A DNA stretch of 64,000 bases from Desulfobaccales bacterium (lineage in GTDB: Bacteria; Desulfobacterota; Desulfobaccia; Desulfobaccales; 0-14-0-80-60-11): assembly GCA_037481655.1 (NCBI GenBank), contig JBBFLF010000007.1, positions 1 through 64,000 of the forward strand, given 5' to 3'. Under the pieces are notes generated by a model, which was not told where the DNA came from, did no database searches, and saw nothing but the letters and a program-made list of their open reading frames with translations. A program made the translations under genes and the position numbers. This document shows positions 7,535 to 16,691 of this stretch, in pieces. Positions within the stretch are counted from its first letter, which is position 1. Each line of letters starts with the position of its first letter.

Positions 7535-8748
7535 GCCCCGGCCGCAAGAAAACCCCTGCGTCGCTCCCTCCCCTGTCCCCGGAAGCTGCCGCCCGGCTGG
7601 CGGCGCTGAAAGAGGAGGTGCGCCGCGGCCTGGAGGCCGAGCTCCCCGTGGAGGAGCTCCTGGCCCGGATGGGGGCGCCGGAGCCGGACCCGGCCTGGCC
7701 GGAGCACCTCCTGGCCACCCTGGCGGAGCTGCGTCATCCCGGGGTGCCCCGGCTGTTGGCCGCCCTCTTCGGCCGGGAGCCGGACCCCCGCCTGCGGAAA
7801 GCGCTGAAAAAGGCCCTGCACCGCTTACAGACCCAGGGCATCCCGGTGCCGCCGGACCTTTTGCCCGCCCCTGAGGCCGCCTCCCGACCACCGGTGGCTC
7901 CGGAGGTAACGGCCCGGGTGACCCCCATCTTCGGCCAGGGGGAGCGGTTTCTGGTCCTGGAGGGGTCCCGGGCGGTTTTGGGCGGCACCGTGGTCGTGGC
8001 CCGGCTGAGTGACACTGCCGGGCTGCTGGAATTCCACAACCTGGCCGCCAACCGGGCCCAGCGCCAGGAGCTCAAAGACAGCCTGGCGGAGCAGGGCCTC
8101 TCGGAATGGGCCGAAGTGCCGCCGGCGTATGCCGTGCGCCTCCTGGAGGAGGCCTACGCCCTCCATCCCGAGGCGGCCGCGGCAGCGGAGTATGCCGCCA
8201 TCCGGGAGCGTCTGTGGCGTTACCTGGGCCGGCCGGAGGAGGCGCCGGACCCGGAGAGCGCCGTCCCGGCGGTGAGCGACCTGGAGCGGGCCCCGGCCCT
8301 GGAGTATGCCCGGGAGCTGGCCCGGCACCCCTGGTTTTACTCCTGGCTGCCGGAGCCGGCCCGCCTCACCCCCTGGCTGGCGAAGCTGGCGGAGGCCGAG
8401 GCCAGCCCCCTGATCCTGGCGGAACACCAGAAGCAGGCCCGCCGGGAGGGCATCCTGGAGGAGGCGGTCCGGGAGCTCTTTCCGCCGGAAGGCCGGGAGC
8501 TCCTCCGGCGACGATTGCTGCATCAGGCCTACTACTGCCACCTCCGCCATTTTCTCCGGGAGGCCCAGGCCCTGAAAGCCGCGGCTCAGGACCTGGCGGC
8601 GCGGCAACAAAGCCCCCTCTTGGGGGAAAGCCCCTTCTTGCTGGCCCTGGTGGAGTCGGGCTTACGGCTGGCCCGGGAGTCCCAGCGGCCCCAGGCCCCC
8701 GGGCTGGTGGCGCCTCCGGTGGGCTCTCCCCTGATCTTAAGGAAGTGA
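7531..8748 (+). CDS. Conserved-looking protein of unknown function, 405 aa
   Basis: I do not recognise this protein. It is rich in Ala, Leu, Glu and Arg and appears almost wholly helical. Residues about 55-105 (HLLATLAELRHPG, LLAALFGREPDPRLRKALKKAL) resemble a HEAT-like helical pair. A short beta-prone stretch follows (GERFLVLEGSRAVLGGTVVVARLS, broken here for description) and then a long helical C-terminal half. No signal peptide or membrane segment is evident. Its start overlaps pyrR by ATGA and yjbQ starts 2 nt after its stop, so it is co-translated with both. Codon use matches its neighbours. Confidence 0.75.
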   Translation: MSPGRKKTPASLPPLSPEAAARLAALKEEVRRGLEAELPVEELLARMGAPEPDPAWPEHLLATLAELRHPGVPRLLAALFGREPDPRLRKALKKALHRLQTQGIPVPPDLLPAPEAASRPPVAPEVTARVTPIFGQGERFLVLEGSRAVLGGTVVVARLSDTAGLLEFHNLAANRAQRQELKDSLAEQGLSEWAEVPPAYAVRLLEEAYALHPEAAAAAEYAAIRERLWRYLGRPEEAPDPESAVPAVSDLERAPALEYARELARHPWFYSWLPEPARLTPWLAKLAEAEASPLILAEHQKQARREGILEEAVRELFPPEGRELLRRRLLHQAYYCHLRHFLREAQALKAAAQDLAARQQSPLLGESPFLLALVESGLRLARESQRPQAPGLVAPPVGSPLILRK

Positions 8749-8750
8749 CC

Positions 8751-9149
8751 ATGCTCACCACCCTGACGGTGCGTACCAGTTCCAAGACGGAGTTCGTGGA
8801 CATCACCCCGCAGGTGGCGGAGGCGGTGCGGGCCAGCGGGGTTAAGGAGGGGCTGTGTCACCTCTTTGTGCCCCATACCACCGCGGCGGTCACCATCAAC
8901 GAGAATGCCGACCCCACCGTCAAGGCGGATATTCTCATGGTGCTGAACAAGGTCATCAGCGACCGGGAGGCCTACCGCCACCTGGAGGGCAACTCCCCGG
9001 CGCACATCAAGGCCACCCTGGTGGGGCCGGACCTGACCGTCATCATCACCGGCGGCAAATTGCTTCTCGGGACCTGGCAGGGCCTCTTTTTCTGCGAATT
9101 CGACGGACCGCGCACCCGCAAGGTCCATCTCAAGATCCGCGAGGGCTGA
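8751..9149 (+). CDS. YjbQ / UPF0047 family protein
   Basis: A 132-residue protein with the full family signature: LCHLFVPHTTAAVTINENAD (about 35-54), DREAYRHLEGNSPAHIKA and GTWQGLFFCEFDGPR. Family members form trimers, and some have reported thiamin-phosphate synthase-like activity; the physiological role is uncertain. The ATG at 8751 has AAGGAAG upstream and starts just after the preceding stop; the longer frame inside the upstream gene is a shadow. Its TGA overlaps the next ATG (TGATG). Confidence 0.93.
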   Translation: MLTTLTVRTSSKTEFVDITPQVAEAVRASGVKEGLCHLFVPHTTAAVTINENADPTVKADILMVLNKVISDREAYRHLEGNSPAHIKATLVGPDLTVIITGGKLLLGTWQGLFFCEFDGPRTRKVHLKIREG

Positions 9150-10885
9150 TGGAGGGGGGCGAATTTTTCCGGGAGGTCACCATTAACAACCTCAAGCTCC
9201 CCGCCTACCTCAAGGGCGAGGCCCCCATCCGCGACCGCCAGGTCCTCAAGGAATTTCTGGAATACCTCCACATCCGCCACGGACTATTGGTCCCTTACCG
9301 CTCCGACTATCCCCTGGTGGAGCCCCGGGAGCTGCTCCCCTCCTTTGAGAAGAATTTCTATGAATTCCGGGACCTGCCCGGGTTTTCGCTGGTGGCCCTC
9401 AACCGCCCCCTCTCCTACCAGGAGGAGATCTTTCAGTTTGAACTTCTCCACCCCCACTACGAAGGCAAAAGGCGGCACCGGGAGAACCTGGAGAAGATCG
9501 CCCCGCATCTGGACCGGGAGCTCAGGACCCAGTTCCGGCAGCGCTTTGCCCATCGGGACGTCACCGACCTGGCGAACTACGATGATCTCCTGCCCTTTCT
9601 CCTGCACATGGACCGGGCCCAGGTGATCGCCCGGGATGCACAGGGCGACTTTCGCCTCCTGGGGGTCTACGGCTCCTTCCCCTCGGATCTGGACACGGAG
9701 ATCAAGACCTTCGGCCGGGAGTTGGGCAAATTCAAAAAACTGGACAACGACCTCTATGAGCGGGAGCGGGATTTTGTCTATCAGTTCCTCATGGAGCTCT
9801 ACGGCTTTCCCATCGCCGCGGAGCGGCGCACTTCCGCAGCCATGTTTGCCCGCAAGCTCTCCCGCCTGAAGGAATCTTACCTGATCAAGGTCCTGGGCTC
9901 CTCGGACCGCACCATCACCAGCCTGTCGGGCTTTGAGCTGAAGAAATACCCCCTGGTGGAGAAGGTGGCCCTGGTGGCCCTGCCCCCGTCTCTGGCCGAG
10001 CGCCACGGCTCTCTTCTGGACCGGGGCTTTTATGTGGACCCGGAACGCCGGGCCCTCATCCTCAAGGTGACCTACCAGCAGCACAAATACAACCGGAACA
10101 ACATCCTGGAGGACCGGGCCCTGTCGGTGGTCAGCCAGGAGATCATCCATCCCCACCACGGCGGCCGGGAAGCGGGCATCAATATCCTCAAGGACACCCG
10201 GCGCTTCCTCAAGGACCTCACCGACATCGTCCGGGGGGAGTATCTGGGCTCCATTGTCTATAAGCGCTCCGAGCTTCTCACTGCGCCCAAGACCCACGAA
10301 GAGCGCCTGAAATTTCTGGCGGCCTGGCTGGCGAAAAACGCCCGACGCCTGGCCACTTACAGCGATGAGTCCTTTGAGGCCATACGCCGGCTCTTAAACG
10401 GCTACCTCCTCAGCCGGGAGTACAAGGAGGCCTTTGGACGGCATGCGGACCTGCACCGGGAGGCCCTGCGGCAGATGGTCTACCTCAACCAGGCGCATCA
10501 GCTCCACCAGCTGGAAAAACTGGTGCGCAAACCCGGCGACAGCCGCCGCCTGGCGCCCTTGCAACGCATCTCCGCCGCCGTGGCCTTCCTGGAGGAGAAA
10601 AAGGAAGAACTCCCCTATTTTTACCCGGACCTCTTCCGGAAATTCCTGAGCCTCTGGGAGGAATTGCTGGAATATCCCTACTTCCGGCGCCTGAAGGAGC
10701 TGAAGGCCCCGCCTCCCTTGCCCTACCGTCACCGGGTCTGGCGCCTGCTTATTCTGGGACAGCGACTGGTGGAGGACCTGGCACAGCAGCATTCCCTTAT
10801 CCAAAAGGAGGCGGCCCGGGGGGTGGTTCTGCCGGTGGTGGTGCCCCGCACGGAAACCTTGCGGCCGCAGCCGGAGACCTCATGA
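9149..10885 (+). CDS. Large protein of unknown function, 578 aa
   Basis: Not recognised. A soluble, charged protein with no signal peptide or membrane segment. Notable blocks: an N-terminal region with IRDRQVLKEFLEYLHIRHG and LVPYRSDYPLVEPRELLPSF; a middle region with GVYGSFPSDLDTEIKTFGREL, then a conserved-looking RRTSAAMFARKLSRLKESYL; QQHKYNRNNILEDRALSVVS; and a basic helical C-terminal part. An acidic metal or nucleotide site could be imagined around FPSDLDTE, but no known motif is matched. It overlaps yjbQ by TGATG and the hydrolase by ATGA, so its dosage is tied to both. Confidence 0.8.
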   Translation: MEGGEFFREVTINNLKLPAYLKGEAPIRDRQVLKEFLEYLHIRHGLLVPYRSDYPLVEPRELLPSFEKNFYEFRDLPGFSLVALNRPLSYQEEIFQFELLHPHYEGKRRHRENLEKIAPHLDRELRTQFRQRFAHRDVTDLANYDDLLPFLLHMDRAQVIARDAQGDFRLLGVYGSFPSDLDTEIKTFGRELGKFKKLDNDLYERERDFVYQFLMELYGFPIAAERRTSAAMFARKLSRLKESYLIKVLGSSDRTITSLSGFELKKYPLVEKVALVALPPSLAERHGSLLDRGFYVDPERRALILKVTYQQHKYNRNNILEDRALSVVSQEIIHPHHGGREAGINILKDTRRFLKDLTDIVRGEYLGSIVYKRSELLTAPKTHEERLKFLAAWLAKNARRLATYSDESFEAIRRLLNGYLLSREYKEAFGRHADLHREALRQMVYLNQAHQLHQLEKLVRKPGDSRRLAPLQRISAAVAFLEEKKEELPYFYPDLFRKFLSLWEELLEYPYFRRLKELKAPPPLPYRHRVWRLLILGQRLVEDLAQQHSLIQKEAARGVVLPVVVPRTETLRPQPETS

Positions 10886-11691
10886 GCAATTCCACCCCTT
10901 GGCATTGCCTGGAAGCGGGGGCGGGGCCCCCGGTCCTTTTGATCCACGGGCTGGGGGCCTCCAGCTTTTCCTGGCGGGAGCTTCTCCCCCGCCTGGCCCC
11001 CCACTTCCACCTGCTGGCGCCGGACCTCCCGGCCCATGGCGCCACCCCCGCCGCCGCCACTCCGGACTTCCGCCTGGAGACCTTGGTGACCGGCCTCCTG
11101 GCGCTTTTGGACCGCCGGGGGGTGGCCAGGTGTGCGGTGGTGGGGAACTCTTTGGGAGGCGGCCTGGCGTTGCTCCTGGCGGCGCGGGCCCCGGAGCGGG
11201 TGATGGCCCTGGCGCTGTTGGACCCGGCGGCGGTCATCAAACGCTACCCCCTCCTCTTCCAGCCCCTGCGCCTTCCCGGGCTGGGCCTTCTCACCGCCCT
11301 GGCCCTGGGGCCCTGGGTCGTGCCCTATGGCCTGAAGCTCGCCTACCATCGCCACGAACTCATCACCTCGGAGGTGGTGGCGGGCTACGCCCCCACCTTC
11401 CGCCCCGTATCCAACCGCCTGGGACTGCGCCGGCTGGCCCTTGAGAACGACCCCTGGCCGGCGGATAAGGTCCGGAATCTGTTGGCCCGCATCCACCAGC
11501 CGGTAGCCGTCATCTGGGGGCACAGAGACCGCATCCTGCCGGTCTCCCAGGCCACGGAGCTGAAGGCCCTGCTCCCTCAGGCGGAGTTGCACCTCCTCCC
11601 GCAGGTGGGCCATGCCCCCCAGGAGGAGGCTCCCGAGGCCACCGCGGAAATACTCATTGCTTTTTTGACCGGGGCGGGAAAAAATGACTGA
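10882..11691 (+). CDS. Alpha/beta hydrolase
   Basis: A 269-residue alpha/beta-fold hydrolase. The oxyanion-loop motif LLIHGLGASSFSWRELLPRL (about 19-38), DLPAHG (48-53) and nucleophile elbow VVGNSLGG with Ser90 are followed by a cap and the late IWGHRDRILP (acid residue) and QVGHAPQEEAP (catalytic His). The substrate cannot be told from sequence; esterase, C-C hydrolase and haloperoxidase-like relatives share this layout. Its start overlaps the unknown 578-aa gene by ATGA, suggesting a shared pathway. Confidence 0.9.
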   Translation: MSNSTPWHCLEAGAGPPVLLIHGLGASSFSWRELLPRLAPHFHLLAPDLPAHGATPAAATPDFRLETLVTGLLALLDRRGVARCAVVGNSLGGGLALLLAARAPERVMALALLDPAAVIKRYPLLFQPLRLPGLGLLTALALGPWVVPYGLKLAYHRHELITSEVVAGYAPTFRPVSNRLGLRRLALENDPWPADKVRNLLARIHQPVAVIWGHRDRILPVSQATELKALLPQAELHLLPQVGHAPQEEAPEATAEILIAFLTGAGKND

Positions 11692-11758
11692 TAAGAGGGG
11701 GACCATCGGGGCCTTGGGTGGCCTCCCCCCTCACCCATTCCCGGAGCCACGGAGCACC

Positions 11759-11983
11759 ATGACCAGAAACATCATCCCCTTTGAGAAAGCCAAGCGTTCG
11801 GTCCAGGAGGTGGTGGACCGCTTCTACCAGGACCTGGACGACATCGAGGAGATCGTCATCATCGCCAAGGACAAGGATGGCGAGTGGATCTTTGCCAACT
11901 CCGAGCTGGCCAACGAACTGGAGTGGATCGGCAGCCTCTACAAATTCATTCACCAGGGCATCATGGCCGAGGAAGAGTATTAA
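11759..11983 (+). CDS. Small acidic protein of unknown function, 74 aa
   Basis: Begins MTRNIIPFEKAKRSVQEVV and is strongly acidic further on (YQDLDDIEEIVIIAKDKDGE), ending HQGIMAEEEY. The alternation of charged helices and one beta-strand (EEIVIIAKDKDGEWIFAN) recalls a degenerate PAS- or roadblock-like unit, but this is only an impression. The ATG at 11759 with GGAG upstream is chosen over one at 11684, whose extra residues are Pro/Gly-rich and overlap the hydrolase gene. It is the last gene of the pyrR run. Confidence 0.7.
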   Translation: MTRNIIPFEKAKRSVQEVVDRFYQDLDDIEEIVIIAKDKDGEWIFANSELANELEWIGSLYKFIHQGIMAEEEY

Positions 11984-12133
11984 GGCACAAGAAACTTATC
12001 TCTCAAACATTCATGGCAGCCTCAATTCTGCGGCCTGGCATTTCTTCAGCAAACTTCCTGGAAAATAAAATGGAAAAAAATATTTCATAAGGTCATGATT
12101 GCCGGTGGCAGACAGCGGCCTGGAGCGTATAAT

Positions 12134-12904
12134 ATGGACCCAACTCACTTAACAACCCAGCCACTGAACAAATACCATGAAGTGCAATGGACCGATGAGA
12201 CTATCAGCCGCTTTTGGGAATATTTCTCTCTTAATGAGGCGGCCCACGCCCACCACTTCAGCAAGATTTTCGGAGAAGCCATTCTGCGGGTGGCCCGGAG
12301 ATATCTCAAACTTGAGGGAACTGTGGTAGATTTGGGTTGCGGTCCGGGATATTTGCTGCCCCATCTGCTCAACCATGGTCTGACGGTAAAAGCGCTGGAT
12401 TCCTCCCCCCAATCCATTCGACTGATTGAGGAGCGTTTTGCCGGCCATCCCGGTTTCCTGGGCGCCCAGGTGGGGGATATATGCTCCTTGCCCCTCCAGG
12501 ACCAGGACGCCGACGCGGTTTTTCTTATTGAAGTTCTGGAGCATCTGTCCCCGGAAACCACCAGCCAAGCTCTCCCTGAACTGCTTCGGGTCCTCAAGCC
12601 AGGCGGTCAGGTGTTTATCACCGTCCCCCATCAGGAAAATCTGGCCAGCCAGAAAATCGCCTGCCCGGAATGCGGCTGTGTCTTCCACCGGGTGCAACAC
12701 CAGCAGAGTTTTAACGTCTCCTCCTTGAAGGAACTCCTCATCCGTCACGGCTTTGAGCCCTTAATGGTTAAGGCCCTCAATTTTCGGGACTATGCGGGAA
12801 AAGGTCTGAAGCGGGCGGAAGGGTGGCTTCGGCGAACCCTGGCCGGTTTCCGGAGAACCCCCAGATGGCAGCCACATTTGGTGGCCATCGGCAGGCGACC
12901 GTGA
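12134..12904 (+). CDS. SAM-dependent class I methyltransferase
   Basis: A 256-residue methyltransferase with motif I VVDLGCGPGYLL (about 64-75), an acidic end of strand 2 (ALDSSPQSI), motif II-like DADAVFLIEVLEHL and the LRVLKPGGQVFITVP strand. A CPECGCVF segment plus nearby His may bind zinc. The substrate is unknown. The start is uncertain: ATG at 12134 follows a TATAAT immediately, while ATG at 12095 has AAGG just upstream and adds 13 residues. It is less GC-rich than its neighbours and stands alone before a terminator, which hints at acquisition. Confidence 0.85.
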   Translation: MDPTHLTTQPLNKYHEVQWTDETISRFWEYFSLNEAAHAHHFSKIFGEAILRVARRYLKLEGTVVDLGCGPGYLLPHLLNHGLTVKALDSSPQSIRLIEERFAGHPGFLGAQVGDICSLPLQDQDADAVFLIEVLEHLSPETTSQALPELLRVLKPGGQVFITVPHQENLASQKIACPECGCVFHRVQHQQSFNVSSLKELLIRHGFEPLMVKALNFRDYAGKGLKRAEGWLRRTLAGFRRTPRWQPHLVAIGRRP

Positions 12905-12930
12905 TCCCATAAAATTCCGAGGCTTTCCTG

Positions 12931-12975
12931 AAAAAAGAAAAGGCGCTTCCCAAGCGCCTTTTTCTGTTTTTGTCA
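12931..12975. terminator. Bidirectional intrinsic terminator
   Basis: AAAGGCGCTT (12939-12948), loop CCC and AAGCGCCTTT (12952-12961) form a 10-bp stem. T-rich sequence follows on the plus strand (TTTTTCTGTTTTT) and an A-run on the other side gives U-rich RNA on the minus strand. It ends the methyltransferase transcript and also the converging pnp-M16 peptidase transcript. Confidence 0.88.
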
Positions 12976-13009
12976 TCTGCAATGAAAACAGAGGTTAAAA
13001 GTTTCAGGA

Positions 13010-14257
13010 TTAAAAATCCAAATCCAGGCTTTCCTCCGCCACCGGCCCCAGGAGGGCCATGCCCCAGCGCTCCGCCCGGAAGAACTCCCGGGCCAGCTCC
13101 TGCACCTGGGCGGCGGTGACCCGGTTCAGGCCCGCCACCACGTCCTCAATGGGAATGTAATCGCCGAAGTGAATCTCGTTTTTGGCCAGCCGGAGCATGC
13201 GCTGCTCCACCTCCTCGGCGTGGAGATAAATGGAGCCTCTGAGATACTCCTTGGCCGCAGCCAGCTCGGTGTCGCTGACCCCCTCCTCCTTCAGGCGGCG
13301 CAGCTCCCGGGACACCGCCTGGAGCAGAGCCGGCAGGTGCTTGGGGCTCACCCCGGCGGCGATCTCCCACACCCCGGTGTCGCTGAGAAAGCTCAGGAAA
13401 GAGTAGATGGTGTAAGCCAGGCCCAATTGCTCCCGGATGACCTGAAAGAGGCGGGAGCTCATGTTGCCCCCCAAGATGGTCTGAAGCACGGTGGCGGTGA
13501 AGCGCCGGGGGTCGGCGGCAGCCAGCCCTTCGGTGCCTAGGCAGACATGCACCTGCTCCAGGTCCCGGGGGATAAGGTGCGTGCCCGGCACCGCCGCGGC
13601 AGGCTCCCGTTGGCGGGGCGGGGCGCCGTTGGCAAAGGCTGCAAGGGCCGGGCCGGCCAGGTCCAGGACCTCCTCGTGGCTGAGCCGCCCAGTCACCGCC
13701 ACCAGGAGCTGCTCGGGCCGGTAGGTGGCGGATCGGTATCTGAGGAGGTCTTCCCTCCTGACCCGCAGCACATCCTCGGCATCCCCCAAAAGAGGCCGCC
13801 CCAGAGCCTGGCCGGGCCAGAAACGGCGGGCAAACTCCACCTGCACCAGATCCTCGGGGCTGTCCTCCTGGGCGGCGATCTCCTCCAGGATGACCTGGCG
13901 CTCCCGCTCCAGGTCTTCTTCCCGGTAGGCCGGCTGAAGCACCAGGTCGGTGAGGAGGTCCAGGGCCACCGGCAGGTGCTCCGCCAGCACCCGGGCATGG
14001 TAGCAGGTGCACTCCTTGGTGGTGAAGGCGTTCACCGAGCCCCCCAGGCGGTCGGCCTCCCGGGCGATGGCCAGGGCGTCCCGCCGGGCGGTGCCCTTGA
14101 AGGCCATGTGCTCCAAGAAGTGGGATAGCCCGTGCTCGGCCTCGGTTTCGTCCCGGCCCCCCACCGTGAGCCAGAAGCCCACCGCCACGGAGTGGAAGTG
14201 GGGCAGCTCCTCGGTGACCAGCCTTACCCCGTTAGGAAGAACGCTTTTTCGGTACAC
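13010..14257 (-). CDS. M16 family zinc metallopeptidase
   Basis: A 415-residue pitrilysin/processing-peptidase-type protease. The inverted zinc motif HFLEH (in GLSHFLEHMAFKGTA, about 44-58) has the expected glutamate downstream in EIAAQEDSPED, and the second half carries the inactive repeat of the fold (YTIYSFLSFLSDTGVWEIAA). Members are commonly found after pnp. GTG at 14257 is the start: AAGAAGGACC precedes it, inside the end of pnp, so the genes overlap by 26 nt. Cytoplasmic, no signal peptide. Confidence 0.93.
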   Translation of the reverse strand: MYRKSVLPNGVRLVTEELPHFHSVAVGFWLTVGGRDETEAEHGLSHFLEHMAFKGTARRDALAIAREADRLGGSVNAFTTKECTCYHARVLAEHLPVALDLLTDLVLQPAYREEDLERERQVILEEIAAQEDSPEDLVQVEFARRFWPGQALGRPLLGDAEDVLRVRREDLLRYRSATYRPEQLLVAVTGRLSHEEVLDLAGPALAAFANGAPPRQREPAAAVPGTHLIPRDLEQVHVCLGTEGLAAADPRRFTATVLQTILGGNMSSRLFQVIREQLGLAYTIYSFLSFLSDTGVWEIAAGVSPKHLPALLQAVSRELRRLKEEGVSDTELAAAKEYLRGSIYLHAEEVEQRMLRLAKNEIHFGDYIPIEDVVAGLNRVTAAQVQELAREFFRAERWGMALLGPVAEESLDLDF

Positions 14258-16376
14258 GGTCCTTCTTGGGCTGCTCCTGGGGGGAGGATTTGGGCTCCGG
14301 GGGCAAGAGGGCCTTCCGGGACAGGCGGATCTTGCCCTGCCGGTCGATCTCCAGCACCTTCACCGTCACCTCATCCCCTTCTTTCAGCACATCGGAGACG
14401 GATTTGACCCGATGGTGCGCCAGCTCGGAGATGTGCACCAGCCCGTCGGTGTTGGGCAGGATCTCCACGAAGGCCCCGAAGTCCATGATCTTTTTGACCT
14501 TGCCGGTGTAGATGCCGCCCACTTCGGCTTCGGCGGTGAGCTCCCGGATGATCCGGATGGCTTCGTCCGCCGCCTTCTGGGTGGGGGAGGAGATATGCAC
14601 CCGGCCATCGTCCTCGATGTCGATCTTGACCCCGGTCTGGGCCACGATCTGCTTGATGATCTTGCCGCCGGGGCCGATGACCTCCCGGATCTTGTCCGGA
14701 TTGATCTGGATGACCACGATCTTGGGGGCGTGCTCCTTGAGGACCGGCGAGGGCGCGGCGATGACCTTGTTCATCTCCCCCAGGATGTGGAGGCGGGCCT
14801 CCCTGGCCTGGGCCAGGGCCTGCGCCAGCACCTCCCGGGTGATGCCCGTCATCTTGATGTCCATCTGCAGGGCGGTGATGCCCTCCGCCGTGCCTGCCAC
14901 CTTGAAGTCCATGTCCCCCAGGGCGTCCTCATCCCCCAGGATGTCGGAGAGGACCGCCACCTCCTCCCCTTCCTTGATGAGGCCCATGGCCACTCCGGCC
15001 ACCGCGCCCTTCACCGGCACGCCGGCATCCATCAGGGCCATGGAGGTGCCGCACACCGTGGCCATGGAAGAGGAGCCGTTGGAGGACAGCACCTCCGAGA
15101 CGATGCGGATGGTGTAAGGGAATTCCTCCGCCGAGACCAGCACCGGAGTGATGGCCCGCTCCGCCAGGGCGCCGTGCCCGATCTCCCGCCGGCTGGGCCC
15201 CCGGAGCATCCGGGCCTCGCCCACGCAGTAAGGCGGGAAGTTGTAGTGCAGCATGAAGGACTTGAAGGTCTCGCCCAACAGGGTCTCGATGCGCTGCTCG
15301 TCCGAGGGCGTCCCCAAGGTGGTCACCGCCAAGGCCTGGGTCTCGCCCCGGGTGAAGATGGCGGAGCCGTGGGTGCGGCTCAACATGCCCACCTCGCCCC
15401 AGATGGGGCGGATATCGGTGAAACTGCGGCCGTCGATGCGGCGCTTTTCGCTCAGCACATAGCGGCGCACCACCTTCTTTTGCAGGTCCTGGAAGATGGC
15501 GGCCACGTCTTTTTCCCGGCCGGCGGCCTCGGGCCCCAGGGCCTCCAGGACCTCCCTCAGGAGGGCCTCCACCCCCTCCCGCCGGGCCTTTTTCTCCGGC
15601 TGGGTCACGGCCATCAGTAGCCGGGCTTCGGCCAGCTCCCGGACCCGCTCCGGCAGATCGCCGTAGTCGGGCGCCTCGGGCAGGGGCCACTTGGTCTTGC
15701 CCACCTCTTCCCCCATGAGCCTGATGGTGGCCAGGATAGGCTGCAGCCGCTCCTGGGCGAAGAACAGGGCCTCCAGGATTTCGTCCTCCGTGGCCATGCG
15801 GGCGCCGCCCTCCACCATCACCAGGCCGTCAGGCACCCCGGCCACGATGAGATTGAGGGTGCTGTCCTTGAGCTCGGTGTTGGTGGGGTTGACCACCAGG
15901 CGGCCGTCCACCTTGCCCACCCGCACTGCGGCCACCGGGCCCTTGAAGGGCGCCGGGGAGATCTCCAGCGCCGCGGCGGCGCCGTTTAGGGCCGAGATGT
16001 CCGGGTCGATCTCCAGGTCGCCGGAGAGCACCGTGGCGATGATCTGGACCTCGTTGAACAGGCCTTTGGGGAAAAGGGGCCGCAAGGGGCGGTCAATGAG
16101 CCGGGAGGTGAGGGTCTCCTTTTCGCTGGGGCGCCCCATCTCCCGCCGGAAGAACCCCCCCGGAATGCGGCCGGCGGCATAGGCCTTCTCGATGTAATCC
16201 ACCGTCAGGGGGAGGAAGTCGATGCCCTCCCGCTTCTGCTCGGAGATCACCGCGGTGGCCAGGACCGCGTTCTCGCCATAACGGACCAGGACCGAGCCGC
16301 TGGCCTGCTGGGCCAACCGCCCCACCTCGAAGGTGAGGTCCCGGCCGCCCACTTCGACGACGTATTTCTTCATCAT
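14232..16376 (-). CDS. pnp: Polyribonucleotide nucleotidyltransferase (PNPase)
   Basis: Phosphorolytic 3'-5' exoribonuclease of the degradosome. The 714 residues contain two RNase PH-like domains: the N-terminal one includes FFRREMGRPSEKE and RLIDRPLRPLFPKG, the second GSAIFTRGETQALAVTTLGT and the catalytic-site DILGDEDALGDMDFK. These are followed by a KH domain (VIGPGGKIIKQI) and an S1 domain (GKVKKIMDFGAFVEILP). A short basic tail ends PKKRSS. It follows rpsO by 18 nt, the usual rpsO-pnp arrangement. Confidence 0.98.
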   Translation of the reverse strand: MMKKYVVEVGGRDLTFEVGRLAQQASGSVLVRYGENAVLATAVISEQKREGIDFLPLTVDYIEKAYAAGRIPGGFFRREMGRPSEKETLTSRLIDRPLRPLFPKGLFNEVQIIATVLSGDLEIDPDISALNGAAAALEISPAPFKGPVAAVRVGKVDGRLVVNPTNTELKDSTLNLIVAGVPDGLVMVEGGARMATEDEILEALFFAQERLQPILATIRLMGEEVGKTKWPLPEAPDYGDLPERVRELAEARLLMAVTQPEKKARREGVEALLREVLEALGPEAAGREKDVAAIFQDLQKKVVRRYVLSEKRRIDGRSFTDIRPIWGEVGMLSRTHGSAIFTRGETQALAVTTLGTPSDEQRIETLLGETFKSFMLHYNFPPYCVGEARMLRGPSRREIGHGALAERAITPVLVSAEEFPYTIRIVSEVLSSNGSSSMATVCGTSMALMDAGVPVKGAVAGVAMGLIKEGEEVAVLSDILGDEDALGDMDFKVAGTAEGITALQMDIKMTGITREVLAQALAQAREARLHILGEMNKVIAAPSPVLKEHAPKIVVIQINPDKIREVIGPGGKIIKQIVAQTGVKIDIEDDGRVHISSPTQKAADEAIRIIRELTAEAEVGGIYTGKVKKIMDFGAFVEILPNTDGLVHISELAHHRVKSVSDVLKEGDEVTVKVLEIDRQGKIRLSRKALLPPEPKSSPQEQPKKDRVPKKRSS

Positions 16377-16394
16377 GTAAGTCTAACCGTCCTC

Positions 16395-16664
16395 CTACTT
16401 CCGGAGCCCCAGTTGCTCGATGAGGGCCCGGTAGCGCTCAATGTCTTTTCTTTTCAGGTAGTTCAGGAGACGGCGCCGCTGACCCACCAGCTTGATGAGA
16501 CCCCGCCGGGAGTGGTGGTCCTTGGCGTGGGTCTTGAAGTGGCCGGTGAGGTAAGAGATGCGCTCGCTTAAGATGGCCACTTGCACTTCCGTGGACCCGG
16601 TGTCGCTCTCGTGCAGCTTGTAGCGGTCGATGATCTCCTTTTTCTGCTCTGCTGTTAACGCCAC
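16395..16664 (-). CDS. rpsO: Ribosomal protein S15
   Basis: An 89-residue primary 16S rRNA binding protein. It shows [20 protein letters not shown], the [18 protein letters not shown] segment that contacts the three-way junction, and the C-terminal [15 protein letters not shown] at 16664 is chosen because AAGGAGGAG lies just upstream and the length then matches the family. A longer ATG-started frame to 16697 reads through the ribosome binding site. A hairpin at 16692-16718 may be a leader element. Confidence 0.97.
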   Translation of the reverse strand: MALTAEQKKEIIDRYKLHESDTGSTEVQVAILSERISYLTGHFKTHAKDHHSRRGLIKLVGQRRRLLNYLKRKDIERYRALIEQLGLRK

Positions 16665-16691
16665 TGTCTCCTCCTTGTCAGGGATGTCGGC

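Noticed and set aside
9149-9160. Longer start of the 578-aa unknown at 8855
   Set aside because: That upstream portion is the wrong frame of yjbQ; the ATG at 9149 overlaps the yjbQ stop in the pattern common here.
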